NCBI GenBank assembly: GCA_013368445.1
Contig: JAACJO010000003.1
Span: 1-64,000, forward strand
Origin: Leucocoprinus leucothites
Lineage: Eukaryota > Basidiomycota > Agaricomycetes > Agaricales > Agaricaceae
DNA length: 64,000 nucleotides
Direction: 5' to 3'
Both the position numbers and the translations under genes were made by a program. How positions within the stretch are numbered: the stretch's first letter is position 1; each line of letters opens with the position of its first letter. The notes under the pieces are model-generated. The model was given only the letters and a program-made list of their open reading frames with translations, did not search any database and was not told the DNA's origin. Below, piece after piece: positions 40,066-50,490 of this stretch.

Positions 40066-42982
40066 GTGAATACCTTGAAGACTTATTCAATGCCCTCTGC
40101 AAATCCCTTCCGTGTTGTGATCACATCACTGGAGCACAATGAAATCACCATACCCCAATTCATCTCCAAGGCTTTAAAGGAGGGCCACCATAAAAAAGCC
40201 AGAGCATGTTTCCTCTTGAAAGGAGACATTGAAACTATTCTAGGAAGCCTACATCATCATCATACTCATGATGTTTTCTCATGGGCCTTCAATATAGTCA
40301 TTAAGAAACTTCAAAAAGAAATTCATGAGCTATCACAACGAGCTCACGGTCTACATTTCAGTGCCAAGAGTGCAGACATGTCATACATGGAGGGGTCATT
40401 CATGAAAGAAACAGCCCTCAAAATGTGATCACTTGCCCCCTCAACTTGGAAACTAATCAATCACTGTTTGGATGCTTAGCTGGACCCTCAAAGGCTGTAT
40501 ATGAAAGAAGGACAGAGAGACCGAGAGGAAGAGGCTATCCAGAGGTTGGGTTTGAAATGAGAGGCAATTCTTAATGAACTTAGTGAGGTAGATGAGGATG
40601 AGATTGAGCCCAGCCAACCCAGAACAACTTGCAAGGAACAGGACCTCACCAATATGGACTCAGACACAGAGGCCATGACAGATGAGCAGCAGGATAGTGT
40701 TTCAAGGGGGAGACAATCAAAGAAGAGGGCAGTGCATGCAGCTCAGCTCAACAATATCCTTCCAGTCATTGTGAGAGTTTTGATCATCTATCATGATGAG
40801 TATGATATCATTGATCTAATATTCCATGCTATTCAGAGATTGGTTATCTGTCTCTCGATTTTTTTGCAAAGCTCAAATAGACGATGCAACCATCTCCAAA
40901 GTATTCTTGGAATCTTCTATCATTCAGCATCTGTCCCCGAAAAGGTTATTGAAGTCCTATCACATGCTGGTTTATCTATCAGCCTCACTTCCATACACTC
41001 TGCCATCAAATTATTATCACAGGATGCCAGTGCCAGGCTTTGAGACTCTGTATGCAAGATGGAAACTGCATTCACTTATGATAACTTTGACATGTTGTTT
41101 CAAATTGCAGAACCTACTGTCAACAATGACACTTCATTTGTCAGTGCTACTTCCACCACCACCATACCCCTGATTGAAGTCAAAGATCAAAAACATCTCC
41201 AGTGCTCAGAAGAACTGTGGAATTGTGATTCCAACAACCAAAAAGCAGTGGAACCAATTCATCTCAATGATAATGACTTGGAAATATTCTTCCAGCTGGA
41301 TGAAGGGATTGATGGATCAGACACTCAACTTACTCCACTTCTGCAGCGGCTCACATGGCACATTTGGCATATTCTTGTTCATCAGGTTCCTGGTTTCTCA
41401 AAATACAAAGTTCACTTGGATACACCTGATCCTGTGAACCCAATTCCCATTCACAAAATGCAACAAACTCCTTGTTGAGCAATGCATATTAAGGAGTCAA
41501 CTGCAGATGGCAATATGCAGGTTATGGAGGAACTTCTATGACAAGGGGGAATTAGCGAGGCTGGCAGTGCAAGTTTTGATGTTAAACTGGGTGATGTAGA
41601 TGTCACTGCATGGGTTATACTGATCCACGGTGATCTTCTAACCAAGGAGCGACTCGAAAGTGCAAAGCAAACACGGCGTGTTGAAGATACACCAAAGCGA
41701 CACTTCTAGTATGTTGTGTTTGTGCCAGGCTTGTTTCATTTTGAGATGGCCTGTGTGGATGCACTATGGAGGACTTGGGTGCAGCCTGGTGATTCCAGAA
41801 AAGATCCGAACAGCATGTTCAACCATGTGGGTATTCTTCGTCCAAATAACTCTGGGAATTTTGCTTTGAAACCTGGTTACTGGAGAACACATCAAGTTAT
41901 CCATTATGATATTTGGGCCACCATGCTTGATTGTTGGATTGTCAAGGCAAAGCAGCAAAATAGTGTCTGGAGTTCTCTTGAGGTGTTTGTAGCAGCTGAA
42001 CCTTCTTGGAAATTGATCGAAGAGATGTTATATTTGATTGTCAAGAAATATGTTGGAGATATTACCCAATTGTGTAATCTGCAGAGTCAGGAGGTTGCAG
42101 ACAGAGACAGTATATTCAAGAATCAAATCCTGTGCAATCAAGATGAGCTACTTTATCTTGAGCTTCATCATGCAATCAAAGCCAGTGATATAGGGCGCAT
42201 CAAGGAACTATTGCCTTATTGGATCTACATGTTCAAGGCTATGGGAAAGCACAAATATGCTCATCATATGGCTGAATTCAAAATGAAACTGGATAAAGTA
42301 TATCCTTCTGAGTTGGCATGAGTGTTGTTCAACACACTGGAATTGATACTCACTTGATTATAGCCAGATCATTCAAATGAACTGGCTATGTAATCCCACT
42401 GGTAAACCAGACAGCTTTCGTGGGATTGATTGGTTAGTCGAGAGAAATAATCTATACACTAAGATGAGTCTTATACACTTACGAAAAGCCATATCAATTG
42501 ATTTTCTGTAAGTCATCTATGGCAGCACTGGTATCAATCAGAGTTTACAGTGAGTACTCGAAGAGTCCATACTTATTGAGTTCTTTAGGGATTGCCATAT
42601 TACAGTTGAGAATGGCTTCTTTCTTGTGCATTGAACTCTCCAACACTCACCACCAGATATGACACAGACACTTCAAAAACTTCACAAGGAATTCACAAGA
42701 AATGGCCCACATGTGTTCACCCCGGGAAGAAAAGCTCACTATAAAGCACCGGACCAAATTCTACACAGAGTACACAAGTTTCAGACATCCAGTATGGTAC
42801 TACTTGATTAGGAAGGGGTGGACAATGGTGGGATGGATGTAGATGTGGAGGGAGTAGATTCAGATGATGAGATGGTTGGAGGCATAAGTGACAGGACAGG
42901 TGATGATGAAGGTGCCTATGTAGATGAGGAGATCAATGAATTTATGCTTGAGGTAGATGCAGGAGATCTAGAAATAGAATGA
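40066..42982 (+). pseudogene. DUF6589 transposon protein, nonsense-riddled
   Basis: One frame (codon positions in phase with 40066) runs to 42318 without a frameshift but with in-frame stops at 40426 (TGA), 40477 (TAG), 40558 (TGA), 41041 (TGA), 41476 (TGA), 41539 (TGA) and 41707 (TAG). After a probable intron the frame continues from 42368 to 42980, across another intron, with stops at 42551 (TGA), 42632 (TGA) and 42809 (TAG). Each stop can come from CGA or CAG by C-to-T. Diagnostic segments of DUF6589 are MHIKESTADGN, ILIHGDLLTKERLES, VVFVPGLFHFEMACVDALWR, LRPNNSG, LKPGYWRTHQVIHYD, MNWLCNPTGKPDSFRGIDW and a final acidic tail. The exact role of DUF6589 is not established. An RNase-H-like recombinase is an inference from its place in the element. 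Confidence 0.8.
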
Positions 42983-45506
42983 AATACATATGGCTGTGTT
43001 CAACAATGTACCAAGAGGACGAGACTGCTGCTTGTCCACCGAGCCAAAATTATTGCATTTGGTACTCCCTGACCTATGTCCAGGTTCTCTGCAGGAGTGG
43101 CATTGACGTTGGGTGGGCACTGCATTCTCCTTGTTTGGATCCTTCTCATGCCGAACTTCCAACCAGTCATTGTAGCAAGGACAGTGAGGATTACCCACTA
43201 CAATGACAGTATAAGCTTCAGATCATTGGTTGTTGGTGTTGATATAAACATACCGATGTGAGATGTTGACTGGCACAGCCTACAATGGCACTGTGAGACC
43301 TTTGTGGAGCCAGTGGTTGACATGCTATCAGTGGATGTGGCAGTGGCCAAAGGGGTGGAGATAGTTTCAGTAGACATGAGGTCCATGGGAGGGGCGTTCT
43401 TGGGAAAGTGATGATGCACGAGTACCAGGACAACTGCACCATAAGTCATTGTGTAATGCCAGCCAGTCTGTCTACTGAGAGCAGAGACGTTGGGGAGTTT
43501 GGCAAAATGTGCCAAATTGACGATGCGTTCTATGAGGATATTGGTCATCAGGAGCTGGGCTCCAATAAGACTACCTTGGTCCTTGAATAGTGAGGTCTTG
43601 AAGGCCTCACTCCTCCACTCATGGAGTATGGCCATTAGTTTTCTCTCAGTGGGACCCATCTCGAATGGTTTGAGTTTGAAGATGCATTGGGCACGAGGGT
43701 GTTTAGCGAGTCATGATGATGGCAATTTGACAAAGTCTGGGAAGTAACCATCACAACAAAGAAACTGTGATGATCCTGTCCCATCAGGTCTCCCACCTCT
43801 TTCTCTCTCACCACATCGTGCACAAATGCACTCATCGTACACATCTGTGGTCAACAGGTGAGATACATTATTTGACTCGAGAGTGTGATTATTGCTACTA
43901 ACCCGCAAGATCATTCCCGAAATAGTAGTCACAGACAATGCAGTGGCAGAAACCCCAACTACAGGCATTAATGAACAGGAGCATAATCTCCTCTTCATAC
44001 TCCTCATTCGACATCTGGTATGGTGAAGGAAATGGTAGCTTGGCAGGGTCACAGCAGATCAGCAAGGCTGTTAGTGAGTGACAGTTTGGTGTTTTTTCTC
44101 CACTTGCTTCTGACACATGAGCCCTACCTCCAGAACCTCCCCTGATGTCTTGCACATCGCCGCTGACTAGTAACCACTGCCGTTTCACCCTTTTTCTATC
44201 CTTGACTTCCTGGCACTTGTGTTTTCGCTTGATGGCAGCGATTGACTGAGGTGTGTTATCAATGTACTGAGCTTCGACAAGATAGATTGCAATCACCTCT
44301 CGATTTCATTTGCGTGCACCTCAGCCAAATCACTGTAACAAGGTACACAACCATGATGTATAGCCCACCTGGATGACAAGCTCTACATTGGGCAAGTCGA
44401 GTCCCTTGATTGGAAAACAAGTGAGTATCAGTTTCGATCCATAAAGACCTCGACTCACCATTCTAGCAGCATCTGTACAGATAATGCCCCACAATTCACC
44501 ATGCCTCAGCATTGCAATGCAGCTCTCTCGAAATTCAGGGCTCATACCAGAATGGAAGTATGTGATTTTATCCTCAAGATATATTGGCATATCATCCCAA
44601 ACCTCCCCCACCACATCCTCCACCTCATGTTCCTTATTAACAAAGACTGTATCATCCCAGATTTTCTCTGCTGCATCCTCCACCTCGCACTGCTTATTAA
44701 CAAAAGCTATGAATTTTGGTGGTGGCTTGTCATTGGTGAGCTGCAAAACACAAACTAAATCTTTTGTACTGCTGATTGGATATTGCATAGGTTTGACTGT
44801 AAGATGAATATTCGCATGATTATTCGATGTCCAAATGATTGTTGTATTGCTCGAATGCATGTTTAACTTCTCTTGCACATCTTGTAATATCCTATGGGGC
44901 ATTGTGGTGGATACAATGTGAAATAGAACTGGCACAGGTAGGATCCATCATAGGTGGGCTAGTTGACTGTATTTGGGGCGGAATTTTGTACCCCACTGGC
45001 TGATACAATGGCCTTCATCACAGGAGATTCCGATCAGTTTAGATGCAAACTTGATGTCTTTCCATAGTACCTGAATACATACATCCTGGAGAACCTTCTC
45101 AGGACTGATTATGACTACTCGGTACACACCCAACTGAATTTCCTGTCATAGAGCATGAGTATACTGTCTATTTAGGATTATGTAGGAAAACCTTGAATAA
45201 TCTATCTGTAGAGTTCTCAGCAGTCATTTTGACCGCTTCAATACCCAATGCTTTGAGTTCTGCCACATTTTGATCTCCAAGGATGTTAAGAGCTGTTATC
45301 AGGATCAGAATTCCTGGTGAAAAAAGCAAGGGGATCCAGAAAGTCAGTGTCTTCCCAGAGCCTATTGCAGCAATGGTGATGCAATCTTCGCCTCGGAATT
45401 GCGCCAAAGCATCTTCTATCTGGAAGAGACAGGGCTCATAGCCAAAATGAGACTTGACTTTCTCGCGGATTTCCTGAATGGAAGGAGGACTTCTTCTGGG
45501 AAGCAT
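42968..45506 (-). pseudogene. RecQ-like ATP-dependent DNA helicase of the transposon
   Basis: The start at 45506 gives MLPRRSPPSIQEIREKV. Motifs in order: FGYEPCLFQIEDAL (motif 0), AAIGSGKT (Walker A), LNILGDQNVAELKALGI (Ia), SPEKVLQD, DEGHCISQWG (motif II, normally DEAHCISQWG), STTMPHRIL (III), TYFHSGMSPEFRE (IV), GIICTDAARM (V). Motif VI, normally QRFGRGAR-like, reads Q-stop-FG-stop-GAR because both Arg codons are TGA (44330-44332 and 44321-44323). Downstream are a conserved C-terminal region (43198-43659: LIERIVNLAHFAKLPNVSAL) and a CCHC-type zinc knuckle CHSCREPGHRSGSTKC near 43060-43110. An internal tandem duplication (FVNK-EVED-WDD, twice) lies at 44580-44710. Clearly non-functional as it stands. 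Confidence 0.8.
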
Positions 45507-45538
45507 GGGGCAGGGACCAATCAACAAACAATGTCGCG

Positions 45539-45810
45539 TGCCCTTCTCAATTTGACAGTGGTGGGTGCAGTTCCTGCGCATCTGAGGTCATTTGTGTTGG
45601 GATACTGATGGCCTAGTGATGGCCTAATGATGGCCGTCTGAGAGCTGATGGCATCGATCAAATTGCGATGGCCAGACAACGGATGGTATTGGTAAATCAA
45701 GACAAGCAATGTAGTGTGCCAGTCGTTGGGATGCGTTAACTTACGAAGTTTTGGTTGAACTTCAGAAAAAAGTTACATAATCAGCATCCCGGCGTCTGGG
45801 AAGGAGTCTG
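45539..45810 (-). repeat. Right terminal inverted repeat, 272 bp
   Basis: Reverse complement of the left repeat. At all five differences seen, the right copy has T (or A on the other strand) where the left has C (or G); four of the five are at CpG. It overlaps the region just upstream of the helicase start, so it may carry the helicase promoter. Confidence 0.9.
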
Positions 45811-45819
45811 CATTGGGGG
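45811..45819. repeat. Right target-site duplication (9 bp)
   Basis: CATTGGGGG follows the right inverted repeat and is then continued by CATAGTAGCT, which matches the related uninterrupted copy at about 55530 (CACAGTAGCT). Confidence 0.6.
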
Positions 45820-46510
45820 CATAGTAGCTATTGCAAGCAAAGTGTCGTGAGACTTGGTGTAATCCGGGGGTGCATCTGTACACCTTAAAGAAGATTATGT
45901 CTGGGTATTATTGCCTGGATCTCCTCTCCATTTCACTAGTATGTTTATTTCTATTAAATTTCCGCAGCCACTTGAAAACCCAGCAGGACGGCACAATTAG
46001 CCAAATGTTCACAGTGAATTATTCATATATAGCTATGTGCCCTGGTGGTGAGGGATCAGCCCGAGTGCTTCCGAAGGTTTTGAATACAGTGTAAATACAT
46101 GTGTACCATTATGAGTCGAACTGCAGTGTTCTACGCCGAAGAGATATACGTGTGATAGCTAATTATTATCTTTGGCAGTTTGATCCCTCCAAGGGAAAGG
46201 TCATGGATAAATGCGAATCCATGGCAAAATTAATTACTGTACCTCTCTGTATGGTAGCAACCGACTTGGGAGCGTGACAGGTTTGATGGGCTCCAGCTAG
46301 GCAACCAGGCCCTTTTAGGGCGTGACCTTCAAGCAACTTTGATATATTTTGATTGATCTTTGCCGAAATTAGGTCTCAGAATGAACCTCAGCAGCTGAAA
46401 ATCGCGTTTTCCGGCCTTTAGGGCCTGAATTGAAGGGGGAAATATGGGTTTCCCACGCTCTATATGCCAATATCAAGGTCAAAAAACCTCCGTTATGCGT
46501 GGCACCCTGC
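45820..46510 (+). repeat. N-gene tail of copy N1, displaced by the transposon
   Basis: It matches 55535-55930, for example GGTGCAT.TGTACACCTT near 45875 and GCGATAT-type AT-rich runs. It is the continuation of the 3' flank interrupted at 38978. No intact frame. An added stretch at 46260-46515 has no counterpart I could find in the other copies. Confidence 0.5.
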
Positions 46511-46519
46511 AAAATAGGC

Positions 46520-47450
46520 AACGCAACTAAGCCAGCGTGACTGTGACGGTTGCTACCATACAAGTAGGTACAGTATTACCACTGCGAATGAAGCTCACCG
46601 ACCCGAGGGTCCCTTGATTTGAGAGGATCACACATGCTCCGGAATATGAATGGTGATTGTCACGAATTGTCACACCTGTGGGGAACCCAAAGTGGTACTC
46701 GCCCAGTGTTGGACGTAGAACCGTGACCACGGCCATGGGCTGGCGCATTGCCCTTCTGTACATCATTCTCACTCCTCTAGAGCTACATACTTATGTTTGA
46801 ACCGAAACAGGGCTATGGCTGGAGGACGAACCTCACTACTTTAGCTGGTAAGCTGTCTAGTTTTAGCACAATGCGATATGTTGACAATGTAGTCCCACTG
46901 TTTTCTACGACCAAACACCAGCTGCTACAGGCCCAGACGGTGCACGTAGAACTCAACGCACCATCTGGATGAAGGGAGCAGGCTGTTGATTGGAACGTGG
47001 TAGATGGTGCAATGCCGACAGCGAATGAACAGAACCCAAAATTTGTGAGCAAGTGGAAACTGAATGTGACACTGAGCGTGTATGTTGGCATTTCTATCAG
47101 ATTCTGGACGATTCTGGACTTTAGGCTTGCAGAAAAGCATCTCTACTCGGCTGTTGTCTCTCTGCTCGTCTCTCCGCGCCCTCCAAGAACCGCACACAGA
47201 CCTTCCTACTCCTAGCGCTTTGTCAGCTCTTCCTGATCCACCCCTTCGCAACAAGCCTTCACCATCCCTCTCACTTCCCACCCCAAATTATTCTCATCCT
47301 CCGCCGAATCCATTACTGAGTCTCGTCTTGCGAGATCGATTCTCTGAACGACAATTTGGATCGCCAGCCGGAGGGGGAAGCGTGAGCTCACAGCGTCACT
47401 TAGGAGCAGGATTCGACCGCTGTCGGGGGAGAGCTGAAGGGATGGGCCGA
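46520..47450 (+). repeat. Module R4, copy a
   Basis: It contains the landmarks of the family: ACCACTGCGAAYGAAGCTC near its start, GTCACAxxxTGTCAC, ACCGAAACAGG, AAACTGAATGTGACACTGAGCG, then a TC-rich stretch. Frames around LNVTLSVYV and the Pro/Ser-rich stretch after it (47082-47456) are open in this copy but not conserved in others. Probably remnants of a gene; function unknown. Confidence 0.55.
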
Positions 47451-47579
47451 GTATGAGAAATTGAAGGGCCCAAATGATTGGATGAACACTGAACTTGTGC
47501 CGTCATACATCCGATGTCTTCAAGACTTGGGTGAACAAAGCCACCTCTTTGTGACTTGGACCGTGTATACCGAAAGTCC

Positions 47580-47830
47580 ATGACCAATAGTCATCCATGT
47601 TGAAGCCGAATTGGCTCGTGCAAGCGTTTCCACATCCAACCTCTCACCGCCTTGCACGTACTCTAGACACTCCACTCCGACTGTAAAACCTCTGCTCTCT
47701 CTGCCTCAGACATTTTTCGTTCTTCGACACACACAGCTCAGCTTTCGCCTCCTGATCTCTCCGTAAGTGGTATGCTGGGTTCCCATTGCGTTGGTGAGCA
47801 ACTAATAACTTCATGTAGCCTCCCTGGGAT
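47580..47830 (+). repeat. Module R6, copy a
   Basis: Shares TTCCACATCCAACCTCTCACC, CTCTGCTCTCTCTNCCTCAGACAT and CTTCGACACACA with 56965-57180, and less closely with 52670-52800 and 60870-61015. A Ser/Thr/Pro-rich frame runs through the first two copies, but no protein is recognisable. Confidence 0.5.
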
Positions 47831-47899
47831 GGTTCCGGGGTCGTACTCCTCTCCATGAACCAAGCTCTCGCAGCATAGGCGGCGTTCCGTCATGACAGG

Positions 47900-48600
47900 T
47901 TGAGCTTTCAGTCCATTTTCAGGGGGAGGGAACGCACGTCGCCCTCCCCAAACCGAACCCTTTGATGTTGGAGCATCACTACGGCCGTTGCCCGATGATT
48001 GGAAGTGCGTAACGTCCCCATTAGTAGTCAGAAGTCATTTTCCCCTAAGTGAGTTAGATATACTCTTTACTTCCTGTAGCTCAAGGTACTGGCTGAGTAT
48101 TTCTAGGCTAGATACCTTGTAGAACGGCAGTCACGCCCGAGTACCCCTTTGTGTACATAAGTTCGAATATGGAATCTTTGCTCGAGCTGCTAGGTGATTC
48201 GATCCGGTCCACAGATCATTCTTCAACACGCCCAATCCCAATGGCCCAGGTTAATTGTCTTCCTGGGGAGTGTTTGACATCATTGGGAAAGTCTGTATGG
48301 AAAGGGGGGTGTACGCCACGTCGTTTCAATTCTGGGTCAGGAAGACCGAGTGGTTGTTGCCCTTCAACACCTAAGATTACCACAAATAACGTGAGCGCTG
48401 CGTCCGAAATTCCGACTCTCACCTGTATTCAACGATATCCCAATGACGATGATGAACAAACGCAACGCGAATCACTTGGAGGGTACACATCATACATTGT
48501 CTTCGGCGGCTTCGGCTCCCAGTACGCCAAGCAACTCTTTACCAAAGATGCCGCAGGATGATCCAACTCCTACGCTGCAAACCTCTATTTTGCTCTGAAG
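47900..48600 (+). repeat. Module R3, copy a (with 136-aa ORF)
   Basis: It starts with an 8-bp stem GGGGAGGG/CCCTCCCC around an 11-base loop (47923-47949). Then come a conserved 120-base block ending CAAGGTACTGG...TACCTTG (another stem) and a frame 48151-48561 (MYISSNMESLLELLGDSI...). The frame is broken in copy c at a stop near 57758 and lost in copy b, so it is probably not a functional gene. Confidence 0.5.
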
Positions 48601-48817
48601 TCCTCGGCTACATTTTGTGAAACTTTGCTAATGAATAAACAACAGCTATTGCTGACCAAAGTGCACCATGTCAGCTGCCTTGGATTTATGAGTATTTACA
48701 GCAGTCAGAGTGATGGTCACGGTCACGGTCTTGCAGACACCCTCCATGTACCATATTGACAGGCAGCCCACTACGCCATTTCATCCGTGCCTGAAGTTTT
48801 AAAGCTTTATTCCGTCG

Positions 48818-49639
48818 ATGCCCCTCTGCCCCCACGCAAGTTATCTTTTTTATTACGAACCCTGTATTCGTTGAGTACCCCCAACATGGAAGAGGTATGC
48901 CACTCTTTAATTCCTGTGAATTAGGTGTGAAAATTTCCAAGGCCTGGAGTTACTGTATAATGCCTCTCGGATGGAGGCCGCTCACGATTCAGCAGCCAAC
49001 GAAGTCGCCGCCGGGTCTTTCCCAAAGACTCGACATGGTTCCATCCTCGAGAACCTATCCACATGGACACAACACCCAAGTCCTTCCTTCTTGTTATGGA
49101 TCGTTGGGCCCAGATCCAATTTGGCACACCTGTGTGCAGATAGCGCGGGGGACTACTTGGCCGCGAGCTACTTCTTTTTAAGGGAACTACAAGTTGACGA
49201 CCCGACGCGATTTTTCACCACCATTGCCTACCAACTCGCCCTTCATTTCCCTACTCACGGGGAACTCATCGATGCCAAACTCCGCCGGAGCCCCGATTTA
49301 ATCTCCAAATCGCTTAAAATTCAGTTTCGCGAGCTCATCGTTCAGCCATTCCAACGGCTTCGAGCTAGTGGAGAGATCACTGTTGGGTCACGACGAATAA
49401 TCATCGTCAATGGTTTAGACAAATGCAAGGGCGACCAAGCTCGGGAGGAGCTTCTTCGTATCCTGACTACAGAAACGGAGGCACTACCATTTAGGTGGGT
49501 GGTTTTCACTTGCCCGGACATAGTTGTGGATGGACAGCGACTCGGGCTGAAGTTTCTAACCCTTCTGAACTTGGATGCATGGCGTCTAACGGAGAATGGA
49601 TTTGAGGATGGCTGTTGTCGGACGGATTCGAGGGTGTGA
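48818..49639 (+). pseudogene. NACHT-like fragment lacking Walker A, copy N2
   Basis: Exon 1 equivalent (48818-48893) is frameshifted compared with N1 and N3, and its frame hits a stop. Exon 2, open from 48971 (MEAAHDSAANEVAAG), encodes GPRSNLAHLCAD in place of the P-loop, SYFFLREL, TTIAYQLALHFPTH and IIIVNGLDKCKG, where the Walker B region has Lys instead of Glu. It ends at 49639, earlier than N1, although the downstream conserved tail can still be read in frame past the stop. Almost identical to N4. Confidence 0.6.
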
Positions 49640-50490
49640 ATGATACGCATTGAGGGTGATGGGATGTGGATAATGTTGTTCAGATCTGTGCATACACTTG
49701 CCCATTGTGTAGTGCTTCTTTTATTATTATGTATCCCTGTAGTAATTAGTGGCATGTCAACTTTGGAGGGGATATTATTTGATTATGTGAACCAGCGTTA
49801 CTTGTTCCCCTCATAAATACGACTACTATTGGAATAATTCATTCAATGAAAGTAGCCTGTTCCCCTCTTGATAATCTACCTAGTACGACCTCAGAAGTCG
49901 CCTTCGCGGGTGCAAGAGCGACCAGGTTCGTTGTGAGCTTCGACATAGTCTAAGAGCAGCATGTATATGCTGCCTTTCCGAGGGATAATTTTCAGTGGAT
50001 CGTTGGCGACTCGAGCTGAAGTCCACAGCTCTTATGGTTTTGGATGCACGGCGAGACTTAGGGACTGCGGCGGGGAGATCTGCGAATCTCCAAATCTGTG
50101 ATACACCTTGAAGGAGATTAGATTGGGGTATTATTGGTTGTATCTGCGCATAAAATTACCTGTTTGGCTTTCCGTACTATGTTAATTTCGCTTGGCGAAT
50201 GAGCTGGATAATAGGATTAGTGGCGTGTTCATGGTGGATTATTATAATTATATATGACCATATACCGTACCTGATAATGAATCATCATCCCAAGGACTTG
50301 CTAAGGTATGGATATCGCTGCGTACGTGCCATTTGTCATTGTGCGGCCAATATTTGTCAAGTCAAACTACAGCAGTCCACAGTGAAAAACATACGTGTGA
50401 TAACTAACCGTTATTTCGAAAGTATGGGGTTGGTCGCTCTAAGGGAAAAAACACGGACACGGAGAAAGCGGCAGATAATGGCTAACTCGA
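49640..50490 (+). repeat. 3' tail of N2
   Basis: Shared with 58984-59830. It contains short frames such as 50199-50540 that are identical in both places simply because the duplication is recent. The block around 50040-50060 (CTTATGGTTTTGGATGC) is one of the paralogous empty sites for the transposon. Confidence 0.5.

Larger units (their letters stand above)
38979..45810. mobile_element. 6.8-kb DNA transposon with DUF6589 and RecQ-like genes
   Basis: The element is bounded by 272-bp inverted repeats and flanked by a probable 9-bp target duplication (38970-38978 CGTTGGGGG; 45811-45819 CATTGGGGG). Inside, a DUF6589 gene on plus (40066-42982) meets a RecQ-like helicase gene on minus (42968-45506) tail to tail, overlapping by 15 bases. 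Both genes are inactivated by stop codons. Related array copies without it (55515-55545 and 50040-50060) show the empty site. Long inverted repeats with a 9-bp duplication recall Mutator-like elements, but no MULE transposase is visible. DUF6589 may be the recombinase. I do not know a named superfamily with this gene pair. Confidence 0.8.

Noticed and set aside
38979..45810. Calling the transposon a Mutator-like (MULE) or KDZ element
   Set aside because: The long inverted repeats and 9-bp duplication recall MULEs, but neither a MULE nor a KDZ transposase motif was seen. The encoded DUF6589/RecQ pair fits neither definition.
48151..48561. 136-aa frame of module R3 as a functional gene
   Set aside because: The near-identical copy at 57501 ends early and copy b has lost the frame, so there is no sign of coding constraint.
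49342..49755. 137-aa minus-strand frames over N2 and N4
   Set aside because: They are antisense shadows of the NACHT-like exon.
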